Under the pieces are notes generated by a model. It made no database searches, had not been told where the DNA came from, and saw only the letters and a program-made list of their open reading frames with translations. The translations under genes were made by a program, and so were the position numbers. From Calendula officinalis (Eukaryota > Streptophyta > Magnoliopsida > Asterales > Asteraceae): a DNA stretch of 64,000 nucleotides. The stretch lies in the NCBI GenBank assembly GCA_963853835.1, contig OY970830.1, positions 32,821,966 through 32,885,965 of the forward strand, written 5' to 3'. How positions within the stretch are numbered: the first letter of the stretch is position 1; each line of letters begins with the position of its first letter. This document shows positions 18,520-29,166 of the stretch, piece after piece.

Positions 18520-20265
18520 GTTTCATCATCTCAAGTACAAACATTTCATCATCTCAAATTAGATTAAAGACGTTTCAAAACTACATTTTATGTTTAAACG
18601 TTTCATGAATTTTGAAGAAAGCATCAAATGGATTTATGATGTGCTAAATCTAGTTATAAATTAAAGCTCCAAATACGACTAATCTAGACTACCACATTCA
18701 TAGGCAAGTATACCTAATCATGGGTAATATAGCTTAGGCAAGTATAAGGGTTATCGAATCCTCAGGGAGTGATTTATGTAATCCAATAATCAAAAGTTAA
18801 CAAATTAATTAAGTTGATTAAAAGTTTCATTGTTTGTTTTATAAAGATTAAATTGATTTAACAAATACTTAGAAAGTGAAATGAGATTTGGTTTAGAAAA
18901 TTGTTTTTCAAGAGATTAAGGTGTATTCACTATGCCTGACTTCATCTAGGTTTATGTCTGGTTATTAAGCCCTGATTACTTCTAATGTTCTAGAGGTCAC
19001 GGTACTAGATTCCTCTCAGTTCCGTCTAATAAACTAAATACAACTAATAGGAATTCATTCTCTCAAAAGTTGAAATCTAATCACACCTCGGGTTGTTGAT
19101 TTAATAGGTTTGGATCACCTAAACCCTCTAACCTAGAACTTCCATTACTACGGTTAGACATCCAATTTACCCTAACTTATTGGAATCTAAATTCAATCCC
19201 TATTCCTAGTGAATTGCCATCTAGATCACTTGAGTGAAAAGATGAGGATAATAATAACTAGTTCAAATGTTGTCAATAGTTAAACTAATCACCATTAAAC
19301 AAGTTAAACGACAAAGATCAAAGGTATAAACCGAAAGATTAATACATTACCAACAATTGTTCAAACATAAGACAGAAAATCCTAAAATTTAACCAAACAT
19401 AACCCTAAAATCAGTCACACATAGTAAATATTAAGATTATTAGCCCATAAAGTGCTAATAATCATCAAACATACAAAAGAAATCATAATACCGAACATTG
19501 TTTTGATCGAATTAATGAAAATCCAACGAATTGCTTGATTTGATGAAGAATTCTCTTGAGAACTGCTGTTTTTCGTCACCCAATTGCCCAAAAACACAGT
19601 CCCCTTCCAAGTCCCCTTTTAATTTGACAAAATCTGATATAAAAACGAAATCCCGCATCAAATCGCGCCGAGCTCGCGCCAGGCTCGCGGCGCGAGGTCT
19701 GGTATTTTGGTCGAATTTTTGACGCGAGAGAGGCTCTAAAACGCGAGTAAGGGCCGCGAGGTGAGACAGAGAGTTTTTGTTCGGCGCGAGGTTCTCGCGT
19801 TTGGCTCGCGCCCAGACTCGCGCCCAGAAGGCTTCGTTTTTTCATGCCTTGTCCGTTTTAGCTCCTTTTTCGCTCATTTTCTCCATATATTCCCTCTTCG
19901 GGCCTGAAATGCACAATAACAAGTAAATTGAGTAATATCAAATGAAATCTAATTAAAAACACGCTCAATTTACGCGATATTGACGACAAATAATATGTCT
20001 AAAAACGTCAATATCAATTTACAAGCAATGGACAAATGTCATAGAATTGGGTAGACAAAACATGTTCATGTCTACAAGCTTCAAGTTGCAATAACACAAT
20101 CTATTAAGGTATTAAACCAACACTTTCATGTAATTATTTTAAGAATGCTAAAGTATAATAGATTTTGAATTTGTGTTGGAGCTTTTAGTCGAAACATATT
20201 GTTATTATCAATTTCTTATTGTCTTCTTTTATGTAGGTGTTGATATTGTGATTTCTATATATATT
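18520..20265 (+). pseudogene. Helicase-like gene fragment, copy 2, split by a solo LTR
   Basis: The segments 18520-18636 and 20017-20265 together repeat copy 1: they share 'catcatctcaaatta.attaaagacgtttcaaa', 'catcaaatggattta', 'gtagacaaaacatgttcatgt' and 'ttttatgtaggtgttgatattgtgatt'. The coding motif breaks off after GVDIVIS. A solo LTR interrupts it at ATTTA, so the tandem duplication came before the retrotransposon insertion. Confidence 0.5.
18637..20016. mobile_element. Solo LTR (1,380 bp) with 5-bp target duplication
   Basis: The insert begins TGATGTGC and ends CAATATCA, an LTR-type TG...CA pair. It is flanked by ATTTA on both sides (18632-18636 and 20017-20021), and the interrupted sequence is continuous in the sister copy at 18200. 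There is no internal coding region. A GC-rich block (19660-19840) repeats 'gcgcgag' and 'ctcgcgcc' words. I cannot assign it to Copia or Gypsy. Confidence 0.8.
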
Positions 20266-21075
20266 TTTAGTCTACGTCTGAAAGAAAAAAAATAAAACAT
20301 AAACAACGTATATAAATGGTTTGTTGTAACTCATTTGTCTATTTATCTATATAATTGCACATATTTATGTATATTTGTTAATTGACTCTTTACCTATATA
20401 AGAGGGGTGTAATATACATTTCTTAGTGAGTTGATTTCATTATTGTGACACACATACATATGAATGAGAAAGTTTGGATTGATTCTATAAGTTTGAGCTA
20501 ATTAATTTCCTTTTGCTCTCGATCCATGTTCGTCACTTGGAAAGTAACAAAACCAAAAAGTTTTAGATCATTCTTACCACACATTACAATGTAAGTTATT
20601 CCATGAATTATTATATATATTTTTAGTTTATGTCTTTGAAAGAAAACAAAAGGAAACATAAACAACATATTTAAATGGTTTGTTTGAATCAAATAGCATA
20701 AAGGAAGAGTGGAAAAAATAAATTTGTTAGATTTTATCATGTTGTTGTAACTCATTTGTCTATATGATTGCCCATATTTATGTGTATTTATTAATTGACT
20801 ATTCACTTACAATATACATTTTATAGTGAGTTGATAATATTGTTGTAACACACATATATATGAATGGAAAGATTTGGATTCATTCTATAATTATGAGTTA
20901 ATTGGTTGGAACACATTATCACGTTGTTCATATTTGATCCATTTCATCACTTGAGAAGAAACAAAACTAAAAAGTTTAAGTTTATTCTTACAAAAAAAAA
21001 AAAAAACATAAACAACGTATTTAAATGGTTTGTTTGAATAAAATAGCATAAATGAATAGTGGAAAAAATAATTTT
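20265..21075. repeat. Three tandem copies of a repeat of about 350 bp
   Basis: Blocks starting near 20265, 20620 and 20975 share 'acataaacaacgtat.taaatggttt', 'gtaactcatttgtctat', 'gagttgat', 'cacacatata.atgaatg' and 'aacaaaac.aaaaagttt'. The third copy is incomplete. It belongs to the Helitron-like element ending at 21397. Confidence 0.7.
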
Positions 21076-21397
21076 GTTAGATTTTATTTGATTCAAATAA
21101 TTAATCAAAATGTAATTTAAATATTGAATTGGAAATATTGTGAGTTTTTAATTCATTAAGCATTGTAAAATATTAGAAAGAAGATATATGTTGTGCTTAA
21201 AATAGACAAAGAATAGATATATTCATAGCAGCATGTTTCATGAATAACATGTTTTGTGTTATGTTTATATAAGCACTCATGTTTTGTTAATTTACGTTTT
21301 CCTCCAACACACTTTGCTTTGTTCATGTTTTACACGTGATATCAATATTTATTTATCATGAATAAAGCCCGTGCATCGCACGGGCCATGCTGCCTCG

Positions 21398-21738
21398 TAT
21401 ATCATAAGACAGACTAAAATATTATTTATTGGGTAAAATATTTTTTGCTATTTCTTTAAATTGAACCTGAATATACTTATTTCTTTATTTATAATATCGT
21501 AAATTATTGATGAAAAGAAATTTTGTTGTCAAGAACATTTTTTTTTTGAACATTTATGTTATTGTTAAAATATTAGTAATCTTCTAATATAGCAATTTTT
21601 TATGAAAATAATTTTTATTTAATCAATTATCTTCTAATCAACTCTTGCAATCTAATTCAAAATAGAAATCTTAATAGAAGTATCTACTTTGTCAGGTCAC
21701 GACCAAGATATTAGACATTGTGGGCTACCTATATCCAT
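21398..21738. other. Intergenic AT-rich sequence
   Basis: I see no gene or recognisable element between the hairpin terminus and the foldback element. Confidence 0.4.
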
Positions 21739-22199
21739 GAGTCATTTGTCAAAATGATGCTCTTTCCACCATAATTGCACAAATAATGCTGTTTTTTTGA
21801 CCCATTGCAAAAATAATGCTATCCCCCCTTTGGAATCCCGGATCCCCCCATAATCCCCCATTTGAAACCCCGGATCCTACATTTTTCTGATTTTTTGTAC
21901 TGTTTTTGTACTTTCTGTACTTGTCCTGGGTACAATCCCCCTTCCAAAATAAAGTATATATAAAATAACAAAGGGGGGATAGCAAAAACAGTACAAAATA
22001 ACAAAGTGGTGTCGGACAAAGTACAGAGGGTACAAAAACAGTACAAAAAATCAGAAAAATGTAGGATCCGGGTTTTCAAGTAGGGGATTATGGGGGATCC
22101 GGGATTCCAAAGGGGGATAGCATTATTTTTGCAATGGGTCAAAAAACAGCATTATTTGTGCAATTCTAGTGGAAAGAGCATCATTTTGGCAAATGACTC
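21739..22199. mobile_element. Foldback element with highly similar arms of about 170 bp
   Basis: The left arm opens GAGTCATTTGTCAAAATGATG and the right arm closes with its near reverse complement. The match runs inward through GCACAAATAATGCTG, TGACCCATTGCAAAAATAATG, TATCCCCCCTTTGGAATCCC, GGATCC and CAGAAAAATGTAGGATCC to 'gtactgtttttgtac', with few mismatches. The centre is about 110 bases. The arms are so alike that insertion or conversion was probably recent. The superfamily is not clear, because I find no target duplication. Confidence 0.75.
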
Positions 22200-22926
22200 T
22201 TGTCAAAATGAAAAAAAAAAAATCACGAAAAATTGCCGAGACAAATCATGGAAAAAAAAACCTAGGCACAAAATCATTGAATATGATTTTTTATTCTTGT
22301 AATTGTCACCAAAACCTAATGATTTTTTTTATCTCACCTTTTGTATGTGTTATGGAAAAACATTTCGATATCACATTCTATAAATTTGATCTCATAATGA
22401 ATACTTTATCTAAATCACACTTTTAAGCTAATATTGAAAAATCAAAATGACAAAAAATAACACCTTAGGTTTCTTAAAGCAGTATAGCAGCATCATTGTA
22501 TTAAATACAACCTGAATAACAGATTTTGGATTAATTTTGAGGGTTTACTGTTGAAAACATCATCTAATTACCACATTTCCCCTCTTTCAAAATCTCTATA
22601 ATTTCTGATTGGTTCATATCATGTCAAAAGATAGAATCGGAATGGAGTTTAAACCCTGTAAAATATCAAAATCATTGTTATAAATTGGAAAAAAAGATGG
22701 TTTGACTTTTGTGGTCAGACAAACTTATGCAGCAATTTCCATTAACAATCACTACAGAAAGATGTATATTATTAAAAATGGCAATATAAAAAGATGAACT
22801 TTTAATAAAAGCTCATATAAGTCCCTAGACTTTATTTTGGCGTGATTTAACCCTGTAAACTTGTTAATTAACAGCAAGTACATCCTTTTGACCCTAATAA
22901 GTGGCTAACCTGGTGGTTTAAGGAAT
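22200..22926. other. Intergenic region downstream of AXR1
   Basis: There is no recognisable gene or repeat. The AXR1 3' untranslated region must lie in the right-hand part of this stretch. Confidence 0.45.
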
Positions 22927-24204
22927 TTATAATGATAACAGCTGGGATTTGTGATCAATGCCATTAAAGATGAAAGTTCCTGTCATTGGTACAAATTGCC
23001 TTGTAATAAGCTGCAAAAAACAAAACAATTAAATGTTAAAATCACATTAGAAAACCAAAACTAATGAAAAATATATATAAATTTTTTTAACCTTAATAAC
23101 TTCTTGTGATGCAACTCCACCGACATACGCTGCAACTGCATGTAGCTCAGCAGCACCATAACGACACATTTCATTAATAAGATCTTCTGTTAAGGTGGAC
23201 CCGTTGCATCCCAAATCACTCAGCAGGCTAACTGCTGTTGTTTTTAATCTTGATATATCATCATCCATTGCACTGCTAATTACATGCCAAATATAAAATC
23301 ATAATAATTAACTTTAATTATGTCTCCAAATGAAGTGTTACCCGTCAAACTGCCCAGGAAAAGTATTATAGTTTGCTGAAAATCGGTCAACAGCTCGAAG
23401 CAATATATAGAATCCCACAGCCACACTACCATTCAAATACAACAAATAAAAATCAGTAAAAAAATTAAATTTAAAATATTATATAATTTAAATATTGAAA
23501 GACACCTGTACTCCTCATCAGTCAGGTATTTTTGCAACTCGGGTAAAACGGGAGAATTGAACTCTTCCTCAACGAGTTTAAATCTGCAAACCTAGAAAAT
23601 AAAGTGACAATTTACATAAATAAAATATTTAGTGGGATAGTAAATAAAAGATAATGTGGTAAGGTAAGAAACTTACTGTGAGTTTTCTTGCATTTTTACA
23701 GAAGCTTTTTATTACTGGTTTGGAGATACTATACGGATCTCTACCTAATTTTTTCAAAATATCTCTAACACGTTGCTCAATCACAACAAAATCAGCCTCA
23801 GCTTTAGCCTGGTACAGTTTCTGCAGGTTTATATATAACCTACAACAGAATATATACATATAATTAGAGATATAAAAAGAACAGACCGGGTCGACCCGTT
23901 TATAAGTAGACGGGTCGGTCACTCACTCGGTAGATGATGTCATATCTGGTATTGATCCCTCAAGAGGGGTCTCCCCACCACCTTCATTAGCAATAAATTC
24001 CTGCAATTTACAATTTTAAAATAAATAATACGAGTAATAATTATTATGTTGACAATTTGATATTAAAAAAGTAGAGTGAAAATACCTTTAAGGCTGCCAC
24101 CATGATCCAAAAATCTGATGAACCAGAATCGACTTCAGCACATGGATCATCAAGTATCCGTTTTAAATTTGAACCTAACAGAATCAGTTAGAGAGAGAGA
24201 GAGA

Positions 24205-24241
<37 letters not shown>

Positions 24242-26077
24242 AGAGAGAGAGAGAGAGAGAGAGCTAAATACTTACTGATTCCTTGAGGAGCAAAAACCTT
24301 GAATGAGGCCTCAATAGCTTCTTTATAATTGTCTTCATCCATTGCAATTGTTTTTGATTTTATTAGTTCCTAATACCGCCAAATTAACCTCCTTAACATA
24401 GACTCTTAAAAAAACTCAAGGGTAAATTGGTAATTACCTTGAATTCTCTTTTCTCTTCTCTTGTCAATGGCAGCTTTCCACCATGACTTTTAGCCCACTC
24501 CTCTGCCATCTTCACAAGAATTAAAATGTATGGAGTATGTTTATGGGCTACAGGATCAGATGTATCTAAATCCATGTTTTCAGTGAACCTAACAGTCATA
24601 TAGCAATCAATTTCTGATATATAAAACTATAAACGTAATAATATTATATTTAATATTTATTCAGAAAAAAAATAAAGCTAACTTTTTAAGCTCGGGCCAT
24701 GGATTATTTAACCGGAGATCATCAAGAAAATGGTCAGGCTTCGACTCTATCACTGCATGTTCCTGTGCAGAATGAAACATGCGTGAATTAATTCATATAA
24801 ATTCATGTAAAATTAATTTAAAATTTAAAATATAATTAACACTAACCTTTACACTGATTCTAACAAACCCACTGAGACCATATGAGCGTGCAAATATCAA
24901 CATAACATTTGCATCACGACAAATTCGGTCCAGCTTAATCATGGAATCTTCCACCAACTGAATTTTAAAATCGATATTTAATGAAAATTATAATTATTTT
25001 AATACAAACATAAATATAAACAGCAGTTTGTTAAAATTTTTTGACCGGTGAATGATTTACCTGTGTAGCTACAACCAAAGTAAACTGAGAAAAAAATGAA
25101 GGATTTGTCTCGATTAAAGTGACTGGATGCTCTTCAATAAATTTAGCTTTAACAGCATCATTTAATTCCTGAAGAAAAGCACAAACACATTTTGCCTTTG
25201 GTTGACCAAGACTTGACTCACTAACTGTAAAAATAAAACATTGAGAAAATGGTTAGCATCAAAATGTTGTATCAAAGAAGATGTAATTATAAATATAATT
25301 GGTTTTAGACGAAACATACCCATATAATTATTTCCAAGATCTCCGTCTTCAACTTTAGATCCATCAACAACAGTAATACTTCCAATACCACCAAGAACAA
25401 GGTTTTTTAGGGTTTCAGAACCAGTAGGACCACAATTAAGCAAACAAATACTAGCTTTCTCAAGTGCAGCCTGCCCTTGTTCACCCCAGATCCTGTATTT
25501 ACATTTATATAATATAAAATATAATTACAAAGTAAGGTCAATGTTAATTACCAATTATAAAGTAGCATTGACATTGTACAACGGTCACCAATTTCTCTCT
25601 ATATCCAAAACAAACTTTAATAATTTCAAATCTGTTTCAAAGCAACATAGTAGCTCACCTAACCCTCAGAATCAAAATTCGATTCCACAATTGAACAGAG
25701 GGAGAAGTAAAAGTTTGTTAAATAAGCCATATCAACAATATGTATAAATTTGATGCTTAAATCACACTCTCTAATTTGAACATAGGTGTAGATTTTGATG
25801 CTTCCGCAACACTAAGATCTCACCAGAACGAATCCAATATTATATTTCTAACTCGCATAGCTTCAGATTAGCATTATTAAAAACTAATAGAATCATCGCG
25901 TTAAATTCTAACACGAGATTAAGTTGAATTGCAGTAATATTGACATGAAGCTAGGGTTTACGAAATTGTGTATGAGAGAGAAACAAACGGCTAAACACGG
26001 AAACATAAGAGTGAGAGAGTGAAGAGCGATTAACAAAACCTGAGCTGACGATCGTATTTAGTCTTTGGTTCCGCCAT
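22927..26077 (-). CDS. AXR1: NEDD8-activating enzyme E1 regulatory subunit AXR1, 14 exons
   Basis: The exons in transcript order are 26077-26040, 25492-25320, 25224-25061, 24957-24847, 24762-24683, 24588-24438, 24369-24276, 24174-24086, 24000-23927, 23839-23677, 23591-23506, 23425-23342, 23275-23092 and 23010-22927. They join to 524 residues, close to the family's usual 530-540. The start MAEPKTKYDRQLRIWGEQGQ and the following LLNCGPTGSETLKNLVLGG and DLGNNY form the ThiF-like adenylation fold. Later stretches (HKHTPYILILVKMAEEW, YINLQKLYQAKAEAD, YGAAELHAVAAYVGGVASQE) are typical of AXR1/APPBP1. AXR1 pairs with ECR1, which carries the catalytic cysteine, to activate RUB/NEDD8 for cullin modification; this is needed for auxin and other SCF-dependent signalling. 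All splice sites are GT/AG and no lesion is visible. It is divergent from the mTERF gene, 303 bp away. Confidence 0.95.
24190..24263. repeat. (GA)n microsatellite in an AXR1 intron
   Basis: GA repeats, interrupted twice by GATTAA, lie between AXR1 exons 7 and 8 (transcript order). They reach within 15 bases of the exon 7 donor. Confidence 0.95.
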
Positions 26078-26380
26078 TGTTGAGCTCCTCGACGATCGTA
26101 TTCGTGTGCAGGAGAGTGGGGGGGTTTTGTTTTCGGAATAAAAGCTTTATTAGTTTGTTAAAACTTAAAAGTAAAGGGAGATTATCGGTAATAACCTAAA
26201 CTTTGGTGCAATAAATGAAAAAGATACTAATATGTGCGATTGTGCGAGTAAAATATAATCCGGGGGTTATTTTTGCAAATAGACCACCAAATGTTCTTTT
26301 AGGGCTACTTTTAGCAGGAAGTCTATAAATCAGGGACCCACAGCGAAATTTCCCGTTCTTTTGTTGTTAACAAAAGTTGC
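26078..26380. promoter_or_regulatory. Divergent promoter region between AXR1 and mTERF
   Basis: Only 303 bases separate the two start codons, on opposite strands. Both leaders and any core promoters must fit here. I see no clear TATA box in either direction. The layout suggests a shared, TATA-less housekeeping promoter, but this is inference. Confidence 0.55.
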
Positions 26381-27559
26381 ATGGTTTTAGGGCAAATTCC
26401 TTCAATGTGGATTTTGCGATTCAAACAAAAAAACAACCATGGCGCCACACAATTATCTTCATCATTATCTCTGCAATCTCTCATCAATGCACATTACTCA
26501 ACAAATTCAACACATGATCATTCGATTCAGCAGCCCAATTTCATGGTCGATTACCTCATCAATTCTCTATGGTTTTCCAGAGACCAAGCATTCTCCGCAT
26601 CAACAAAAGTAAGTCACCTTAAATCCACTCGAAAACCTGATTCAGTTGTTCATTTCTTACAACAATGCGGTCTCGATAAATCTCAAATCAAAAACATTGT
26701 ACGTTCTTCCCCTAAAATTTTAACCACAAACGTTGATAAAACTCTAGAACCCAAATTTAGGGTATTGCAAGAGTTAGGGGTATCCGGTTCTAGTTTAGAG
26801 AAGTTATTCAGACAGAGTTCCAATTTTTCCAGCAATAGATTGGGCGATAATGTCAATTACTTGAAGGAATTGTTAGGTAGCGATGAGAAAGTGATTAAGG
26901 TTATTCGGAGATCATGGTGGATGTTAGCTTCAAATTTTGCACAGAAATTATCAGCTAGTTTGTTAGTATTAAAGAAAAACGGTTTATCAGACGATAAAAT
27001 CAAGACTATATTGTTGAAAAACCCTGGCTGCCTTTTGCAAAATCCTGAATGGTTGGAAGCAACTATTGCAAAAGTCAAACCCGTATTGGGGATTCCACCC
27101 GAATCTCCAAGATTTGTTGATGGTATTGAAATGGTTGTTTCAATGAATAAATCAACATTGGATTTAAAATTTGGAGTGTTTAGAAGCTTTGGTTGGTTGG
27201 ATTCTGATATACTTGCAATGACTAGATCTTTACCATATTGCTTGAGAAAATCAGAGGCTTTAATTCAATCTACTTTGAACTTTTTTATGAATGAGCTCGG
27301 TTATACTGCTGAGTATTTGTCCACTCACCCAAAACTGTTGGTTTACAGTTTGGAAAAGAGGGTTATACCTAGAAATAAAGTGTTAAAAATATTGAACAAG
27401 AAAAAGATGATAAAGAACAATTTCTCACTTTGTTCGGTTGTTGCTCTTTCTGAGGAGAAATTTGTGAAAGATTTTGTGTTGCCGAATTGTGAAATTGTAC
27501 CTAATTTATATGAAAATTACACCAAAGCTGCTAGTGGCCATCTGCAGATGATCAAATGA
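26381..27559 (+). CDS. Mitochondrial transcription termination factor (mTERF) family protein
   Basis: This is an intronless frame of 392 residues. An alternative start at Met9 (26405) is just as plausible, because the residues after it (WILRFKQKNNHG, then a Ser-rich stretch) resemble an organelle targeting peptide. From about residue 75 on, repeated helical motifs match the mTERF domain: VVHFLQQCGLDKSQIKNIV, PKILTTNVDKTLEPKFRVL, LLKNPGCLLQ, LKFGVFRSFGWLDSDILAM and HPKLLVYSLEKRVIPR. Plant mTERFs bind nucleic acid in mitochondria or plastids and affect organelle transcription or intron splicing. The intronless structure and length fit the large plant-expanded group. I cannot tell which organelle or which target. 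Confidence 0.88.
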   Translation: MVLGQIPSMWILRFKQKNNHGATQLSSSLSLQSLINAHYSTNSTHDHSIQQPNFMVDYLINSLWFSRDQAFSASTKVSHLKSTRKPDSVVHFLQQCGLDKSQIKNIVRSSPKILTTNVDKTLEPKFRVLQELGVSGSSLEKLFRQSSNFSSNRLGDNVNYLKELLGSDEKVIKVIRRSWWMLASNFAQKLSASLLVLKKNGLSDDKIKTILLKNPGCLLQNPEWLEATIAKVKPVLGIPPESPRFVDGIEMVVSMNKSTLDLKFGVFRSFGWLDSDILAMTRSLPYCLRKSEALIQSTLNFFMNELGYTAEYLSTHPKLLVYSLEKRVIPRNKVLKILNKKKMIKNNFSLCSVVALSEEKFVKDFVLPNCEIVPNLYENYTKAASGHLQMIK

Positions 27560-28634
27560 CTCGTTTTGTAACATCAGGTAAGGTTAAATATGTTTTAGTG
27601 ACTTGTACCTTCTTTAGTAAAAGTTATACATTGCTCTAGATATGGGGCATATACAAAGTGGTCGTTTGTTTGACCATCTTTTTATGAAAAATGCAGGTTT
27701 TTTTTGTGTTTTTGAAGATGATATTGATGTGATGATTGCTCTCAAAAGTGTGCATTGTTGCTAAATAAAAAAGATTTGTGGGAAGACAAAAACAATTAGT
27801 GTCAACTTTTATGATAACATGAATTCTGGATTACTTGTTAGCTGGAATCATTTATGGAGTGCCAAACCGGAGACAAGTCATTTTAGTAGGGGTTAACTGT
27901 TAGTTGTGCAATGTGTATTTGCATAAAACCTCTAATAGATTCTTCAGTGTGATATTTATGGAAATTTGTATTTCAAATTTTGGTGGAAAATCCAATGTAT
28001 GTCTTCAAAATTACACTAAAATAGTGTAACAAAATGAATTTTAAAGAATATATTGACATTGAAAAAAGTTTGCTCCAAGTAAATTTATGAGCAATTTCTT
28101 TTTGCTAATAAAATGTCTTTTGATTATATCTCAGTTCTTGTAATTTGTGGTTTAGACATGGAATTGATCATCCAGTTAGATCTTAATTAGGAATTTTATG
28201 TTAATTTTTTTCCATGAAACTAAAGCAAATAAACGTCGATCTATTAACAAAGCCTTCAATTATGATTCAACTTTTTTTATTTTCTGTCAATGATTGTTAT
28301 TCTTGCTTGATTGTTCTTCAAATCTTGTCTGCCTCCTAAACATCCACTAAAACCTTTAACATAACTTTAAATTATGATTCAACCTTTAACATAACTTTAA
28401 CATTAAGTGATAATGTTATGACATTTTCACTCATATGACCCGTTTCAGCCCGCGCATTGCCACGGGCAAACGACTCGTTAGTTTTAAAAGCATAATTCAA
28501 ATATATAATTTACTATTTGAATTTTTTTTCAATTTCATATGCATTTCAAGAAATATAATTTTTTTCTTCCAAAATTTGGCACAAGTACCACCCTACTAAA
28601 TTAGGGATCTAATTTATTCTACATAAAAAAGGTA
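27560..28634. other. Downstream region of mTERF with a degraded hairpin repeat end
   Basis: I see no gene. At 28450-28470 a GC hairpin (GCCCGCGCATTGCCACGGGC) is followed by AAACGACTCGTTAG, similar in layout to the Helitron-like ends at 21367 and 45017. A short direct repeat ('cctttaacataacttta') occurs at 28352 and 28383. The 3' untranslated region of mTERF should lie at the left. Confidence 0.45.
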
Positions 28635-28642
28635 ATTTATAC

Positions 28643-29158
28643 TAGGGGTGAAAGTGAACCGAGCTGTTTGTGAGCTACTCGGGCTCGACTCGTTAAAAGA
28701 TGGGTTAGAGCTCGAGCTAAATGAGTTCGAGCCGAGCTTGAGCTTAACTTAGAGCTCGTTTATTAAATGAGCCCGAGCTTCAGACAAAGAACTTGTTTAG
28801 GCTCGCGAGCCTAAACGAGCAATTATATATTAATTATTATAAAAATATAATTACATATTATATATTTTTATAGTTATGTGTGTATGTGTATTATACATTT
28901 GAATGTATATAATAATAATATAATATAAAAATTAAATGTTTACGTAATATATTAAATATATTTATTAAAATAAAGAAGAATTATATATTTTGTATATGTG
29001 GGAGCAAACGAGCTGAGCCCGAGCCTGCGAAAAGCTAAACGAGCCGAGCTCGAGTTTTACATATAAGGCTCAAAACTTAAATGAGCCGAGCTCGAGCTCC
29101 CAAAAACTTAGACGAGTCGAGCTCGGGCTCCGCTCGGCTCGGCTCATTTACACCCCTA
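28643..29158. mobile_element. hAT-like nonautonomous element filled with GAGCTCGAGC words
   Basis: The ends are TAGGGGTG and CACCCCTA, flanked by a perfect 8-bp duplication ATTTATAC (28635-28642 and 29159-29166). Both sides of the 516-bp interior repeat 'cgagctcgagc', 'aaacgagc' and 'ccgagcttgagc'. The middle is AT-rich and noncoding. Confidence 0.88.
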
Positions 29159-29166
29159 ATTTATAC

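Larger units (their letters stand above)
17771..21397 (+). mobile_element. Possible Helitron-like element with a helicase-like fragment and a nested solo LTR
   Basis: The 3' end is defined by a hairpin, GCCCGTGCATCGCACGGGC at 21367-21385, followed 12 bases later by CTCG and then T. About 165 bp before this end match the reverse complement of 45013-45190, so the two are the same family. The 5' end is uncertain; a TC followed by an AT repeat at about 17771 is the best candidate. Inside are two tandem copies of a gene-derived block (18100 and 18520), the second split by a solo LTR, and a threefold tandem repeat (20265-21075). The terminal CTCG differs from the canonical Helitron CTRR, so the class is inferred. 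Confidence 0.45.
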
